NCBI RefSeq assembly: GCF_035943795.1
Contig: NZ_DASZBY010000114.1
Coordinates: forward strand, 1-64,000
Length of the DNA: 64,000 bases
Reading direction: 5' to 3'
From: Aliidongia sp035943795
GTDB taxonomy: Bacteria; Pseudomonadota; Alphaproteobacteria; ATCC43930; CGMCC-115725
In this document: in pieces, positions 16,403-24,969 of the stretch
How the letters are laid out: each line of letters opens with the position of its first letter
How positions within the stretch are numbered: the first letter of the stretch is position 1
Notes under the pieces: model-generated
What the model was told of the DNA's origin: nothing
What the model saw: only the letters and a program-made list of their open reading frames with translations
The model's database searches: none
Translations under genes and position numbers: made by a program

Positions 16403-17329
16403 ATGACGACGCTGCTCTACACCCACAGCACCTGCATCGGCCATGACCCGGGTCCAGGGCATCCGGAAAGCCCGGCCCGGCTCCAGGCGATATGGACAGC
16501 GCTCGAGGCGCCCGCCTTCGCCGGGCTGATCCGGCGCGAAGCGCCGCTCGCGACCCGCGAGGCGCTGGAACGCGTCCATCCCGCGGCCCATATCGATCGC
16601 CTGCTGGCGGCGGTGCCGGCGACCGGCTTCGCCGCACTCGACGCCGACACGTTCCTGTCGCCGGGCTCGGGCGAGGCGGCATTCAGGTCCGCCGGCGCGA
16701 TCACCGCGGCGATCGACGCCGTCGTCGCGGGCGAGGCCAAGAATGCGTTCTGCGCGGTCCGGCCGCCGGGCCATCACGCCGAACCCACCACTGCCATGGG
16801 TTTCTGTCTGTTCAGCAACGCGGTGGTCGGCGCGTTGCATGCGCGTGCCGTCCATGGGTTGCGCCGGGTCGCGATCGTGGATTTCGACGTCCATCACGGC
16901 AACGGCAGCCAGGTCGTGGCCGAACGGGATGCCGACCTGTTCTATGCCTCGACCCACCAGTCGCCGCTCTATCCGGGCACGGGTGCGGCCCGGGAGACCG
17001 GCCTCGGCAACATCGTGAACCGGCCGCTACGCGCCGGGGCCGGCACCGAGGAGTTCCGCACGGCGTTCGGCGAATGGATCATGCCGGCGCTCGGCCAGTT
17101 CGCGCCCGACCTGGTCATCGTCTCGGCCGGGTTCGACGCGCATGCGGACGATCCGCTGGCCGGGCTCACCCTGACCGAGGCGGATTTCGTCTGGGTGACG
17201 GAGCAGTTGCTGGGCTTTGCCGAGCGCTATTGCCACGGCCGGCTCGTCTCGACGCTCGAGGGCGGCTACGACCTGAAGGCGTTGGCCGCCTCGACTGCAG
17301 CGCATGTAACGGCGTTGATGGCGGCCTGA
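16403..17329 (+). CDS. Histone-deacetylase-like (AcuC/HDAC superfamily) deacetylase
   Basis: 308 aa, class II-type bacterial HDAC fold, a zinc amidohydrolase acting on acetyl-lysine or acetylpolyamines. The active-site pair is RPPGHHAEP (about residues 118-126), the metal ligands are VDFDVHHGNG and SAGFDAHADDPL, and the catalytic tyrosine is in EGGYDL. The start follows AAGGAAACG. The substrate is not predictable; bacterial members act on acetylpolyamines, acetoin-pathway proteins or small molecules. It lies 55 bases after folC on the same strand. Confidence 0.9.
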   Translation: MTTLLYTHSTCIGHDPGPGHPESPARLQAIWTALEAPAFAGLIRREAPLATREALERVHPAAHIDRLLAAVPATGFAALDADTFLSPGSGEAAFRSAGAITAAIDAVVAGEAKNAFCAVRPPGHHAEPTTAMGFCLFSNAVVGALHARAVHGLRRVAIVDFDVHHGNGSQVVAERDADLFYASTHQSPLYPGTGAARETGLGNIVNRPLRAGAGTEEFRTAFGEWIMPALGQFAPDLVIVSAGFDAHADDPLAGLTLTEADFVWVTEQLLGFAERYCHGRLVSTLEGGYDLKALAASTAAHVTALMAA

Positions 17330-17435
17330 TCTTCGCGCCCCTGGGTTTCGTCGCCGACCATTGCTCCCGCCCCGTCGGCCCGCATACACTCCCGCCCGCG
17401 CGCCGGTCGGCGTGGCTTGAAGGAACGGGGAACCG

Positions 17436-17684
17436 ATGGCCGAGACCCAATTGCCCGAGATCGCGGGCTTGAGCTTCGAGGATGCGCTGGAAGAGCTGGA
17501 AGGGATCGTGCGCCAGCTCGAGGCTGGACGCGGCCGGCTCGACGATGCCATCGGCTCGTACGAGCGCGGGGCGGCACTGAAGCGCCATTGCGAGGCCAAG
17601 CTCAACGAAGCCAAGGCGAAGGTCGAGAAGATCGCGTTCGCGGCCGACGGGTCGCTCAAGACGGAGGCACAAAATCTTGAATAG
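17436..17684 (+). CDS. xseB: Exodeoxyribonuclease VII small subunit
   Basis: 82 aa, the usual size. XseB subunits attach to the large XseA and help degrade single-stranded DNA. The family core LSFEDALEELEGIVRQLE, then the helix turn AIGSYERGAALKRHCEAKL, is complete. It overlaps the TTG start of ispA by eight bases, the common xseB-ispA arrangement. Confidence 0.95.
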   Translation: MAETQLPEIAGLSFEDALEELEGIVRQLEAGRGRLDDAIGSYERGAALKRHCEAKLNEAKAKVEKIAFAADGSLKTEAQNLE

Positions 17685-18591
17685 CTCGCTCTGGTCCAAT
17701 CCGAGCCACCTGCCGACGGCCCTGTCCGAAGCGGCAAGCGCGGTCGACCAGCTCATCGACCGGTTGCTGACCGTGCCCGACGGGCCGGAGGCGCGTGTCT
17801 ATGAGGCCATGCGCTATTCGGCGCAGGCGCCCGGCAAGCGGTTGCGGCCGTTCCTGGTGCTGGCCAGCGCGTCGCTGTTCGGCGTGTCGCTGACCAGCGC
17901 GCTGCAGGTCGCAGCATCGATCGAGATGGTCCACACCTATTCGCTGATCCACGACGACCTGCCGGCGATGGACGACAGCGACCTGCGGCGCGGCCGGCCG
18001 ACCTGCCACAAGGTCTATGACGACGCGACCGCGATCCTGGCCGGCGACGGGCTGCTGACGCTTGCGTTCGAGGTGCTGGCCGATGCCGACACTCACGGCG
18101 ACCCGGCGGTGCGCTGCGAACTCATCTCGTACCTGGCGAAATGCGCCGGTTCGGCCGGCATGGTCGGCGGCCAGATGATCGACCTGCAGGCCGAACATGA
18201 TGCGACGCTCGACATCGGTGCCATCACCCGGCTGCAGCGCCTGAAGACCGGCGCGCTCATCGCCTTCTCCTGCGAGGCCGGCGCGATCCTGGGCAAGGCC
18301 TCGCCGGAGCTGCGCAAGCTGCTCCACGCCTATGCCCATGACATCGGCCTCGCGTTCCAGATCGCCGACGACCTGCTCGACGCCGAAGGCACGGCGGCGG
18401 AGACCGGCAAGTCGGTCGGCCGCGATGCCGAGGCCGGCAAGGCGACCTTCGTGTCGATCCTCGGTCTCGACGGCGCCAAGACCCAGGCCCGGGCACTGGT
18501 CGAACAGGCGCTCAACCACCTGCAGCCGTTCGGCGCCAAGGCGGAACTGCTGCGCCAGGTCGCCCATTTCGTGATCCAGCGCCGCTCGTGA
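17677..18591 (+). CDS. ispA: Farnesyl diphosphate synthase (polyprenyl synthetase)
   Basis: 304 aa from a TTG that overlaps the end of xseB; there is no good ATG upstream of the first conserved block. It joins IPP and DMAPP to make FPP for quinones, hopanoids and undecaprenyl phosphate. First aspartate-rich motif DDLPAMDD (about residue 87), second motif DDLLD (about residue 230), and GKRLRP for IPP binding. dxs, which often follows, is absent: the next gene is a MATE transporter. Confidence 0.94.
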   Translation: MNSSLWSNPSHLPTALSEAASAVDQLIDRLLTVPDGPEARVYEAMRYSAQAPGKRLRPFLVLASASLFGVSLTSALQVAASIEMVHTYSLIHDDLPAMDDSDLRRGRPTCHKVYDDATAILAGDGLLTLAFEVLADADTHGDPAVRCELISYLAKCAGSAGMVGGQMIDLQAEHDATLDIGAITRLQRLKTGALIAFSCEAGAILGKASPELRKLLHAYAHDIGLAFQIADDLLDAEGTAAETGKSVGRDAEAGKATFVSILGLDGAKTQARALVEQALNHLQPFGAKAELLRQVAHFVIQRRS

Positions 18592-18611
18592 GCACCCGAA
18601 ACGGATAGATC

Positions 18612-20030
18612 ATGACCAGCATCCCGATGTCGTCCGGGCGACCGAGCCGGCGTCGGGAACTGGCCGAAATCCTCGGCCTCGCCATTCCGCTCGCCGCCGG
18701 CCAGGTCGCGACCATGCTGATGTCCATCACGGATTCCGTGATGCTGGGTCATCTGTCGAGCGAGGCCTTGGCCGCCGGCGGCCTGGGCGCCAACCTCGCC
18801 TTCATGCTGATCATCCTGATGCAAGGCCTGCAGGCCGGAATCCAGCCGCTGATCGCCCAGGCGCGCGGTGCCGGCGACGCCGGTCCGATCGGGCGCGCGG
18901 TCTGGGGGGGCCTGCTCATCGGCGGGCTCGCCGTCGTGCCGATCATGCTCCTGCTCGGCCAAGCGGATCTATTCCTGCGCCTGATCGGCGAGCCGCAGGC
19001 GATCGCCGGCCCGGTGATGGTCTATGAACGGGCGTTCCTGTGGAGCATCCCGGCGGCGGCCCTGATGGGCGTGCTGCGCTATTTCCTGTCCGCCATGGAG
19101 CGGCCGCGCGTTGCCATGCTGGTCGCCATGGGCGGCGTCGGGGTCAATCTGCTGCTCAACTGGATCCTGATCTTCGGCAATCTGGGCGCGCCGGCGTTCG
19201 GCCTCGCAGGCTCCGGCTATGCGACCTCGGTCACCTGGGGACTGATGGCGCTGGCCCTCACGATCTACATCGCGCACGCGAAGCTGCTGCCCCATGATTT
19301 CTGGCGGCTTGCGTGGGTGGAGCGGCGGCGTGGCTTCTTCGCGGTGTTCCGGCTCGGTTGGCCGATCGCCGGTATCTATGCGGTCGAGGTCGGGTTGTTT
19401 TCCGTCTCGTCGCTGCTGATGGGCTGGTTCGGCCCGGTCGCGGTCGCGGCCCATCAGATCTGCCTCGGTGTCGCCTCGCTCACCTTCATGGTGCCGCTCG
19501 CGATCGGCCAGGCGGCGACCGTACGGGTCGGATTCCACATGGGGGCGGGTGCCGTGGCGCGCGCGCGGCTCGCCGGCTTCTCGGCGATCGGGCTCGGCAT
19601 CGGCTTCATGTCCTGTACCGCCGTGGCGATCGCGTTCGGCCGGCGCCTCGTCTTCGCCTTCTATCTCGATGGCGACGATCCGAACTACGACGAGGTCGTG
19701 ACCCTGGGCGTCGACCTGCTGGCCGTGGCCTGCGTGTTCCAGATGTTCGACGGCGCCCAGGTCGTGGCTGCCGGCGCGCTGCGTGGGCTCAAGGACACGC
19801 GCGTGCCGATGCTGTTGGGCGCGCTGGGATATTGGGGGCTCGGCATGACGATCGGCGCGGGCCTGGCCTTCGGGATCGGGTTCGGTCCGATCGGCCTCTG
19901 GTGGGGCTTCGTCTGCGGCCTCGCCACCGTGTCGGTCCTGCTCTGCCTGCGGTTCCGGGCGTTGATGGGACGGTATCTCGCGGTCCAGATCCGGCACGGG
20001 CTGACCGGCGCCCTGGCCGAGGGCGGGTAA
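18612..20030 (+). CDS. MATE family multidrug/cation antiporter
   Basis: 472 aa with about twelve transmembrane helices in two halves of six. MATE features: PLAAGQVATMLMSITDSVMLGHL at the N-terminus, and a related block FRLGWPIAGIYAVEVG starting the second half near residue 240. It probably exports drugs or metabolites using Na+ or H+. It lies 20 bases after ispA and ends 3 bases before the TlyA gene, so it is probably in one transcript. Confidence 0.9.
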   Translation: MTSIPMSSGRPSRRRELAEILGLAIPLAAGQVATMLMSITDSVMLGHLSSEALAAGGLGANLAFMLIILMQGLQAGIQPLIAQARGAGDAGPIGRAVWGGLLIGGLAVVPIMLLLGQADLFLRLIGEPQAIAGPVMVYERAFLWSIPAAALMGVLRYFLSAMERPRVAMLVAMGGVGVNLLLNWILIFGNLGAPAFGLAGSGYATSVTWGLMALALTIYIAHAKLLPHDFWRLAWVERRRGFFAVFRLGWPIAGIYAVEVGLFSVSSLLMGWFGPVAVAAHQICLGVASLTFMVPLAIGQAATVRVGFHMGAGAVARARLAGFSAIGLGIGFMSCTAVAIAFGRRLVFAFYLDGDDPNYDEVVTLGVDLLAVACVFQMFDGAQVVAAGALRGLKDTRVPMLLGALGYWGLGMTIGAGLAFGIGFGPIGLWWGFVCGLATVSVLLCLRFRALMGRYLAVQIRHGLTGALAEGG

Positions 20031-20033
20031 GTC

Positions 20034-20795
20034 ATGGAGACCGGGGAGCGTCGCCGGCTCGACCAGGCGATGGTCGAGCGTGAGCTGGCCGACAGCCGCA
20101 GCCGGGCACGGGCCTTGATCGAGGCCGGCCTCGTCACTCTTGACGGTGCCGTCGCCGACAAGCCGTCGCGGCCGGTGACGGAGGCGACGGAGATCCGGGT
20201 GACGGGGCTCGACCATCCCTGGGTCTCGCGTGGCGGGGTCAAGCTGGTCCATGCGCTCGATCAATTCGCCATCGAGGTCGCGGGCCGGGTGGCACTCGAC
20301 ATCGGCGCCTCGACGGGCGGCTTCACCGACGTGCTGCTCGCGCGCGGTGTGGCAAAGGTCTATGCGGTCGACGTCGGTCACGACCAACTCGCCCCGAAAC
20401 TGCGGGCCGATCCGCGCGTCCTGGTGCTGGAGCGGGTCAATGCCCGCTATCTTACGGCGGCGGAGGTTCCCGAACCGGTTTCCCTGCTGGTCTCGGATGC
20501 GAGCTTCATCGGGCTGGAGGTTCTGCTGCCGGCCTCGCTCGACCGGGCCGCCCCCGAAGCGGACCTGATCGCCCTGATCAAGCCGCAGTTCGAGGTCGGT
20601 CCCAAGCGGGTCGGCAAGGGCGGCGTGGTCAAGGACCCGGCGTTGCATCAGGCGACCTGCCAACGCATTTCCGACTGGCTCGATGCCCAGCCGGGTTGGC
20701 GGGTCATGGGCCTGCTCGAAAGCCCGATCCGCGGACCGGAGGGCAATGTCGAATTCCTGATCCATGCCCACCGGACCGAGGAGGCGGCACCGTGA
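20034..20795 (+). CDS. tlyA: TlyA family rRNA (cytidine-2'-O)-methyltransferase
   Basis: 253 aa. The N-terminal S4 RNA-binding domain (RRLDQAMVERELADSRSRAR, about residues 6-60) is followed by an FtsJ/RrmJ-like Rossmann methyltransferase. SAM-binding loop ALDIGASTGGFTD near residue 88, then the catalytic Lys-Asp-Lys-Glu type residues including LIKPQFEVG. Mycobacterial TlyA methylates 16S and 23S rRNA and affects capreomycin sensitivity. The end overlaps the next methyltransferase gene (GTGA). Confidence 0.9.
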   Translation: METGERRRLDQAMVERELADSRSRARALIEAGLVTLDGAVADKPSRPVTEATEIRVTGLDHPWVSRGGVKLVHALDQFAIEVAGRVALDIGASTGGFTDVLLARGVAKVYAVDVGHDQLAPKLRADPRVLVLERVNARYLTAAEVPEPVSLLVSDASFIGLEVLLPASLDRAAPEADLIALIKPQFEVGPKRVGKGGVVKDPALHQATCQRISDWLDAQPGWRVMGLLESPIRGPEGNVEFLIHAHRTEEAAP

Positions 20796-22087
20796 GGGGC
20801 CGCTCGCGTCCGCCAGCGCGGCGCCCGGCCAGGATCGAGGTGCGCGAGATCGAGCTCACGATCGACAAGCTCGGCAGCGAGGGCGTCGGCGTCGCCCGGG
20901 TCGACGGCAAGCCGGTCCTGGTGCCCGGCGCCTTGCCCGGCGAGCGTATCCGGGCGCGTCTCGCTGGCGGTTCGGCCGAGATCACCGAAGTGCTCGAGCC
21001 CAGCCCTGACCGGGTGGCGCCCCCCTGTCGCCATTTCGGCACCTGCGGTGGCTGCGCATTGCAGCATCTGGGCTGGCGGACCTATCTCGACTTCAAGCGC
21101 GACCTGGTGGTCGAGGCCTTGCGCCGTCAGGGGTTGGGCGAGGCGCCGGTTGCCGCCATCGCTTCGAGTCCGCCAGGCACCCGCCGACGCGCTGTGTTCG
21201 AGGCGAAACGGGCCGGCGGGACCGTCGTGCTGGGTTTTCACGGCCGGGCCAGCCATCAGATCGTCGATCTCGGCGAATGCCCGGTGCTGCTGCCTGTGCT
21301 GGCCGACCTGCTGCCGGCACTCCGCGACTTGCTCAAGATCCTGCTGCCGGGCGCCGGCGGTGCCACGGTGCAGCTGGCCGCCGGGCCGGGCGGTGCCGAG
21401 GTCGGCCTGGTGCTGTCCGCCATCCCGGATCTCGGCCAGCTCGAACGGCTGGCGCTGTTCGCCGAGGCCCAGGACCTGGCGCGGCTATGGTGGCGGGTCG
21501 GCGACACCGCGCCGGTGCCGGCGGCGCAGCGCCGGTCCCTTGGCCTGCGCTTCGGCACCGTGCCGGTCGACCCGCCCTCGGGCGGCTTTCTCCAGGCGAC
21601 CGCTGCGGGCGAGGCGGCGCTGACGGCGGCAGTGGTCGAGGCGATGACCGGTGCGGAGCGGGTGGCCGACCTGTTCGCCGGCTGCGGCACCTTCGGCCTG
21701 GCGCTCGGCGCCCGGGCCGAGCTCCACGCGGTCGAGGGCGATGCTGCGGCGCTGGGAGCACTGGCCGCCGCGGCCCGGCGCGCCGGCCTCGGCTTCGTCA
21801 CGACCGAGCGGCGCGACCTCGAGTCCCGCCCATTGCTGGTAACCGAACTGAAACGGTTCGATGCCGTGCTGTTCGACCCGCCGCGCGCCGGGGCCAAGGC
21901 GCAGGCATTGCATCTGGCCCAGTCGACGGTGCCCGTCGTGGTCGGAGTCTCGTGCAATCCCGCGACCTTCGCGCGGGATGCCCGGATACTGGTCGACGGC
22001 GGCTACCGGCTCGAGAGCGTGTTGCCGGTCGATCAGTTCGTCTGGTCTCCGCATGTGGAACTGGTTGGTCGATTCGCGCGACCGTAA
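20792..22087 (+). CDS. TrmA/RumA-type RNA (uracil-5-)-methyltransferase
   Basis: 431 aa with a GTG start overlapping the tlyA stop, preceded by GGAGG. It has an N-terminal TRAM-like OB domain (LTIDKLGSEGVGVAR), then the iron-sulfur cysteines CRHFGTCGGC with the fourth in GECPVLLP. The C-terminal SAM domain has ADLFAGCGTFGL, DPPRAG and the catalytic VSCNPATFARD. The Fe-S set points to an RlmD/RumA-like enzyme making m5U in 23S rRNA rather than TrmA. The operon ends here. Confidence 0.9.
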   Translation: MRGRSRPPARRPARIEVREIELTIDKLGSEGVGVARVDGKPVLVPGALPGERIRARLAGGSAEITEVLEPSPDRVAPPCRHFGTCGGCALQHLGWRTYLDFKRDLVVEALRRQGLGEAPVAAIASSPPGTRRRAVFEAKRAGGTVVLGFHGRASHQIVDLGECPVLLPVLADLLPALRDLLKILLPGAGGATVQLAAGPGGAEVGLVLSAIPDLGQLERLALFAEAQDLARLWWRVGDTAPVPAAQRRSLGLRFGTVPVDPPSGGFLQATAAGEAALTAAVVEAMTGAERVADLFAGCGTFGLALGARAELHAVEGDAAALGALAAAARRAGLGFVTTERRDLESRPLLVTELKRFDAVLFDPPRAGAKAQALHLAQSTVPVVVGVSCNPATFARDARILVDGGYRLESVLPVDQFVWSPHVELVGRFARP

Positions 22088-22116
22088 CGCCCCAAAGCGT
22101 GAGGAGTTTCGCAATC

Positions 22117-22151
22117 GATAATCATTCTCATTGAAGATGCGAATGATTATC
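22117..22151. promoter_or_regulatory. Fur-box-like inverted repeat before the iron operon
   Basis: GATAATCATTC (22117-22127) and GAATGATTATC (22141-22151) are perfect 11-base complements around a 13-base spacer. Each half reads like a Fur box: GATAATCATTCTCATT differs by one base from the GATAATnATTATCATT consensus, and the other strand gives a similar run. It lies 79 bases before the porin start. The genes behind it (DyP/EfeB peroxidase, cupredoxin) fit iron control. Confidence 0.7.
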
Positions 22152-22229
22152 GCTAAGAGGGGGCGTCCGTTCGCGTCCGGTTACCCGGGCCCGCCGACGG
22201 TTCATCGCCACGCTCGGAGCCCCCTATTC

Positions 22230-23714
22230 ATGTCGCGCCTGTCTTTTTCCTTCCGCAGCGTCGTGCTCAAGCCAGGCATCCGAACGGTCGCTGCCGGCCT
22301 GGCACTCGGGCTCATGGCGACATCGGCGATCGCCGCCCCGCCGCAGCTGCAGGCGCCGACCGAGGAGGATCTGCAGAACGACCAAGGCGGTGGCCTGTTC
22401 GGCTTCACGAACAATCTCACGCGCAGCGGCTATCTGCTGGGCGATATGTGGGGCCTGCGCTCGCAGCTGGCCAAATCCGGCATCACTTTCGCGCTCTCGG
22501 AAACCAGCGAGATCCTGGGCAACGTCACCGGCGGCGCCCATCACGGCTTCGACTATGACGGCCTGACCCAGATGGCGGTCCAGCTCGATACCAAGCGCGC
22601 GTTCGGCTGGTACGGCGGCACGTTCAATGCCAGCGCGCTGCAGATCCACGGCCGCAACCTCAGCGCCGACAATCTGGACAGTCTGCAGACCTCGAGCGGC
22701 ATCGAGTCGGATCGCGCGACCCGGCTGTGGGAACTCTGGTACCAGCAGAAATTCCTGGACGAAGACCGGCTCGACGTGAAGATCGGCCAGCAGAGCCTCG
22801 ACCAGGAATTCATGGTCAGCCAGAACGCGCTGCTGTTCGTCAACACCATGTTCGGTTGGCCGATGGTGCCGTCGGCCGACCTGCCCGGCGGCGGACCGGC
22901 CTATCCGCTGTCGGCGCTCGGGATCCGGGTCCGGGCCAAGCCGACCGACTCGATCACCGTGCTGGCCGGCCTGTTCAACGGCAGCCCTGTCAACAATCCC
23001 AGCGGCGATCCCCAGATGGTGAACGCGTCGGGCACGACGTTCGCGACCAATGGCGGCGGCCTCGCCATCGCCGAGGTGCAATATGCCTATCCGTCGCTCG
23101 GCACCATGCTCTATGCCGACCAGGTGGAGCCGCTGGCGCGCACCTATCGCCTGGGCGTCTGGTACGATACGGAGCGGTTCGGCGACCAGCGTTACGATAG
23201 CATCGGCCGGTCCCAGGCCAGTCCCGGCACCAGCGGCCTGCCCGCTACCCATCGCGGCGATTATGGCATCTATGGCGTCGTCGACCAGATGCTGTGGGTC
23301 GACGAGGCGGAGCCGGATCGCAGCGTCAGTATTTTCGCCCGCGTGATGGGCACGCCCGAGGTCAACCGCAACCTGATCGCGTTCAGCGCCAACCTGGGCC
23401 TGAACTTCAAGGAACCGTTCCTCGGCCGCGACGACGACACGTTCGGCATCGGCATGGGCTACGCCAAGGTCAGCAGCGGTGCTGCGGGCCTCGACCGCGA
23501 TACCCAGGCGTTCGGCGGCGGCTATACGCCGACCCGGAGCAACGAGACCTATGTCGAGGCGACCTACCAATATTCGTTCGCGCCGTGGCTCCAGCTGCAG
23601 CCCGACGTCCAGTACGTGATGAACCCCGGCGGCGGCGTCGCGAATCCGACGGCCGACGGCCAGCGCATCAAGAACGAACTGGTCGTGGGTCTGCGCACGA
23701 ACATCCTGTTCTAG
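22230..23714 (+). CDS. OprB-family carbohydrate/substrate porin
   Basis: 494 aa from the ATG before SRLSFSFRS; a signal peptide ends near AIAAPP (about residues 1-37). Outer-membrane beta-barrel with OprB traits: GDMWGLRSQLAKSGITF opening, KIGQQSLDQEFMVS, YGIYGVVDQMLW, and the ending ELVVGLRTNILF with a C-terminal Phe for BAM recognition. OprB porins usually pass sugars. Here it is the first gene behind a Fur-box-like site and beside an EfeB-type peroxidase, so it may serve iron chelates or be an iron-controlled general porin. Confidence 0.85.
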   Translation: MSRLSFSFRSVVLKPGIRTVAAGLALGLMATSAIAAPPQLQAPTEEDLQNDQGGGLFGFTNNLTRSGYLLGDMWGLRSQLAKSGITFALSETSEILGNVTGGAHHGFDYDGLTQMAVQLDTKRAFGWYGGTFNASALQIHGRNLSADNLDSLQTSSGIESDRATRLWELWYQQKFLDEDRLDVKIGQQSLDQEFMVSQNALLFVNTMFGWPMVPSADLPGGGPAYPLSALGIRVRAKPTDSITVLAGLFNGSPVNNPSGDPQMVNASGTTFATNGGGLAIAEVQYAYPSLGTMLYADQVEPLARTYRLGVWYDTERFGDQRYDSIGRSQASPGTSGLPATHRGDYGIYGVVDQMLWVDEAEPDRSVSIFARVMGTPEVNRNLIAFSANLGLNFKEPFLGRDDDTFGIGMGYAKVSSGAAGLDRDTQAFGGGYTPTRSNETYVEATYQYSFAPWLQLQPDVQYVMNPGGGVANPTADGQRIKNELVVGLRTNILF

Positions 23715-23811
23715 GCGCCATTCGACGAACGCGCGTGACAGCGCAACTCATTCGCATTATCTCATGCCGGCGGCGCCCTGCGCTGCGGCCTAGACGAAAA
23801 GGACCACGTCC

Positions 23812-24969
23812 ATGGCGCATTTCCTGAAATGCACCGCGACCCGAGCCCTGTCGGCTCTCGCCATCGCCGGGCTGGCGGCGATCCTCGCCCCGGCCCAGGC
23901 ACAGGAAAGCCGGGCCTTCCTCGAAGGCGTGCGCAAGCACACCACGCTGACGACGACCGTTCCCGAGAACGGCGACCAGAATCCCTACGCCATCGTGGTG
24001 GCGCCGGTATCGATCGGCAAGATCCGACAAGACGACGTGCTGATCGACAATTTCAACGACCTGTCGAACCTGCAGGGTCTGGGCACGACCATCGTCGACT
24101 ATAATCCGACTACCAAGCAGACCACGCTGTTCGCCCAGGTGCCGCGCCATCTGCCGGCATGTCCCGGCGGCGTCGGCCTGACCACGGCCATGACCATGCT
24201 CAAGACCGGCTGGGTCATCGTCGGCAGCACGCCCAGCAACGACGGCACGACCCGGACCAAGGGCGACGGCTGCCTGCTGGTGATCAGCCCGGCCGGCGAA
24301 CTGGTCGCGACCTGGGCCGGACCCGAGATCAATTCGCCCTGGGGCAACATCGCCATGGTCGACAATGGTTCGACCGCCAGCCTGTTCATCAGCATGTCCG
24401 GCTTCGACGTGCCCGCGCCCGACGTCCATGACCCGGCGACCGGCCTGTCGGTGACGATCCCGAAGGCAACGGTGCTGCGGCTCGACCTCACCATCGCCGA
24501 CGGCAAGCCGCCGGTCATCGCCAAGCGTACCGTGGTCGCCAACGGCTTCGGCCAGCGCGCCGACAAGGACGTGTTCCTGGTCGGACCGACGGGCCTCGCA
24601 ATCGGCACGGACGGCACGCTCTACGTCTCCGATGCGCTGGAAAACCGCATCGTCGCGATCCCGGAAGCGACGACCCGCACGACCAGTGCCGGCACCGGCA
24701 AGGAGATCACCCGCGACGGGCTGATCGCCCGGCCGCTCGCCATGGTCATGGCGCCGAACGGCCATCTGCTGGTGTGCAATTCCAAGAACGGCAAGGTGGT
24801 CGAGGTCGACCCGGTCGCGGCGAAGCAGATCGCGGCGCAATGGATCGACACGGACCAGGCGCAATCGCCACCGGGCAGCGGCGACCTGTTCGGCATCGCG
24901 CTGACGCCTGACGGCAAGGGCTTCTATTACGTCGAGGACGACATGAACACTGTCGTGGAGGCGCGGTGA
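23812..24969 (+). CDS. Secreted NHL/SMP-30-like beta-propeller protein
   Basis: 385 aa with a clear Sec signal peptide (ALSALAIAGLAAILAPAQAQES, cleavage near residue 31). The mature part has repeated propeller blades with loops such as GPTGLAIGTDGTLYVSDALEN and RPLAMVMAPNGHLLVCNSKNG, ending in GIALTPDGKGFYYVEDD. I cannot name a function; similar proteins often accompany DyP peroxidases and may bind a metal or substrate in the periplasm. The stop overlaps the next gene's GTG start by four bases. Confidence 0.75.
   Translation: MAHFLKCTATRALSALAIAGLAAILAPAQAQESRAFLEGVRKHTTLTTTVPENGDQNPYAIVVAPVSIGKIRQDDVLIDNFNDLSNLQGLGTTIVDYNPTTKQTTLFAQVPRHLPACPGGVGLTTAMTMLKTGWVIVGSTPSNDGTTRTKGDGCLLVISPAGELVATWAGPEINSPWGNIAMVDNGSTASLFISMSGFDVPAPDVHDPATGLSVTIPKATVLRLDLTIADGKPPVIAKRTVVANGFGQRADKDVFLVGPTGLAIGTDGTLYVSDALENRIVAIPEATTRTTSAGTGKEITRDGLIARPLAMVMAPNGHLLVCNSKNGKVVEVDPVAAKQIAAQWIDTDQAQSPPGSGDLFGIALTPDGKGFYYVEDDMNTVVEAR

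Noticed and set aside
22117..22151. Terminator for the upstream methyltransferase gene
   Set aside because: The arms are AT-rich, the spacer is 13 bases and no T-tract follows; the bases match the Fur-box pattern better.
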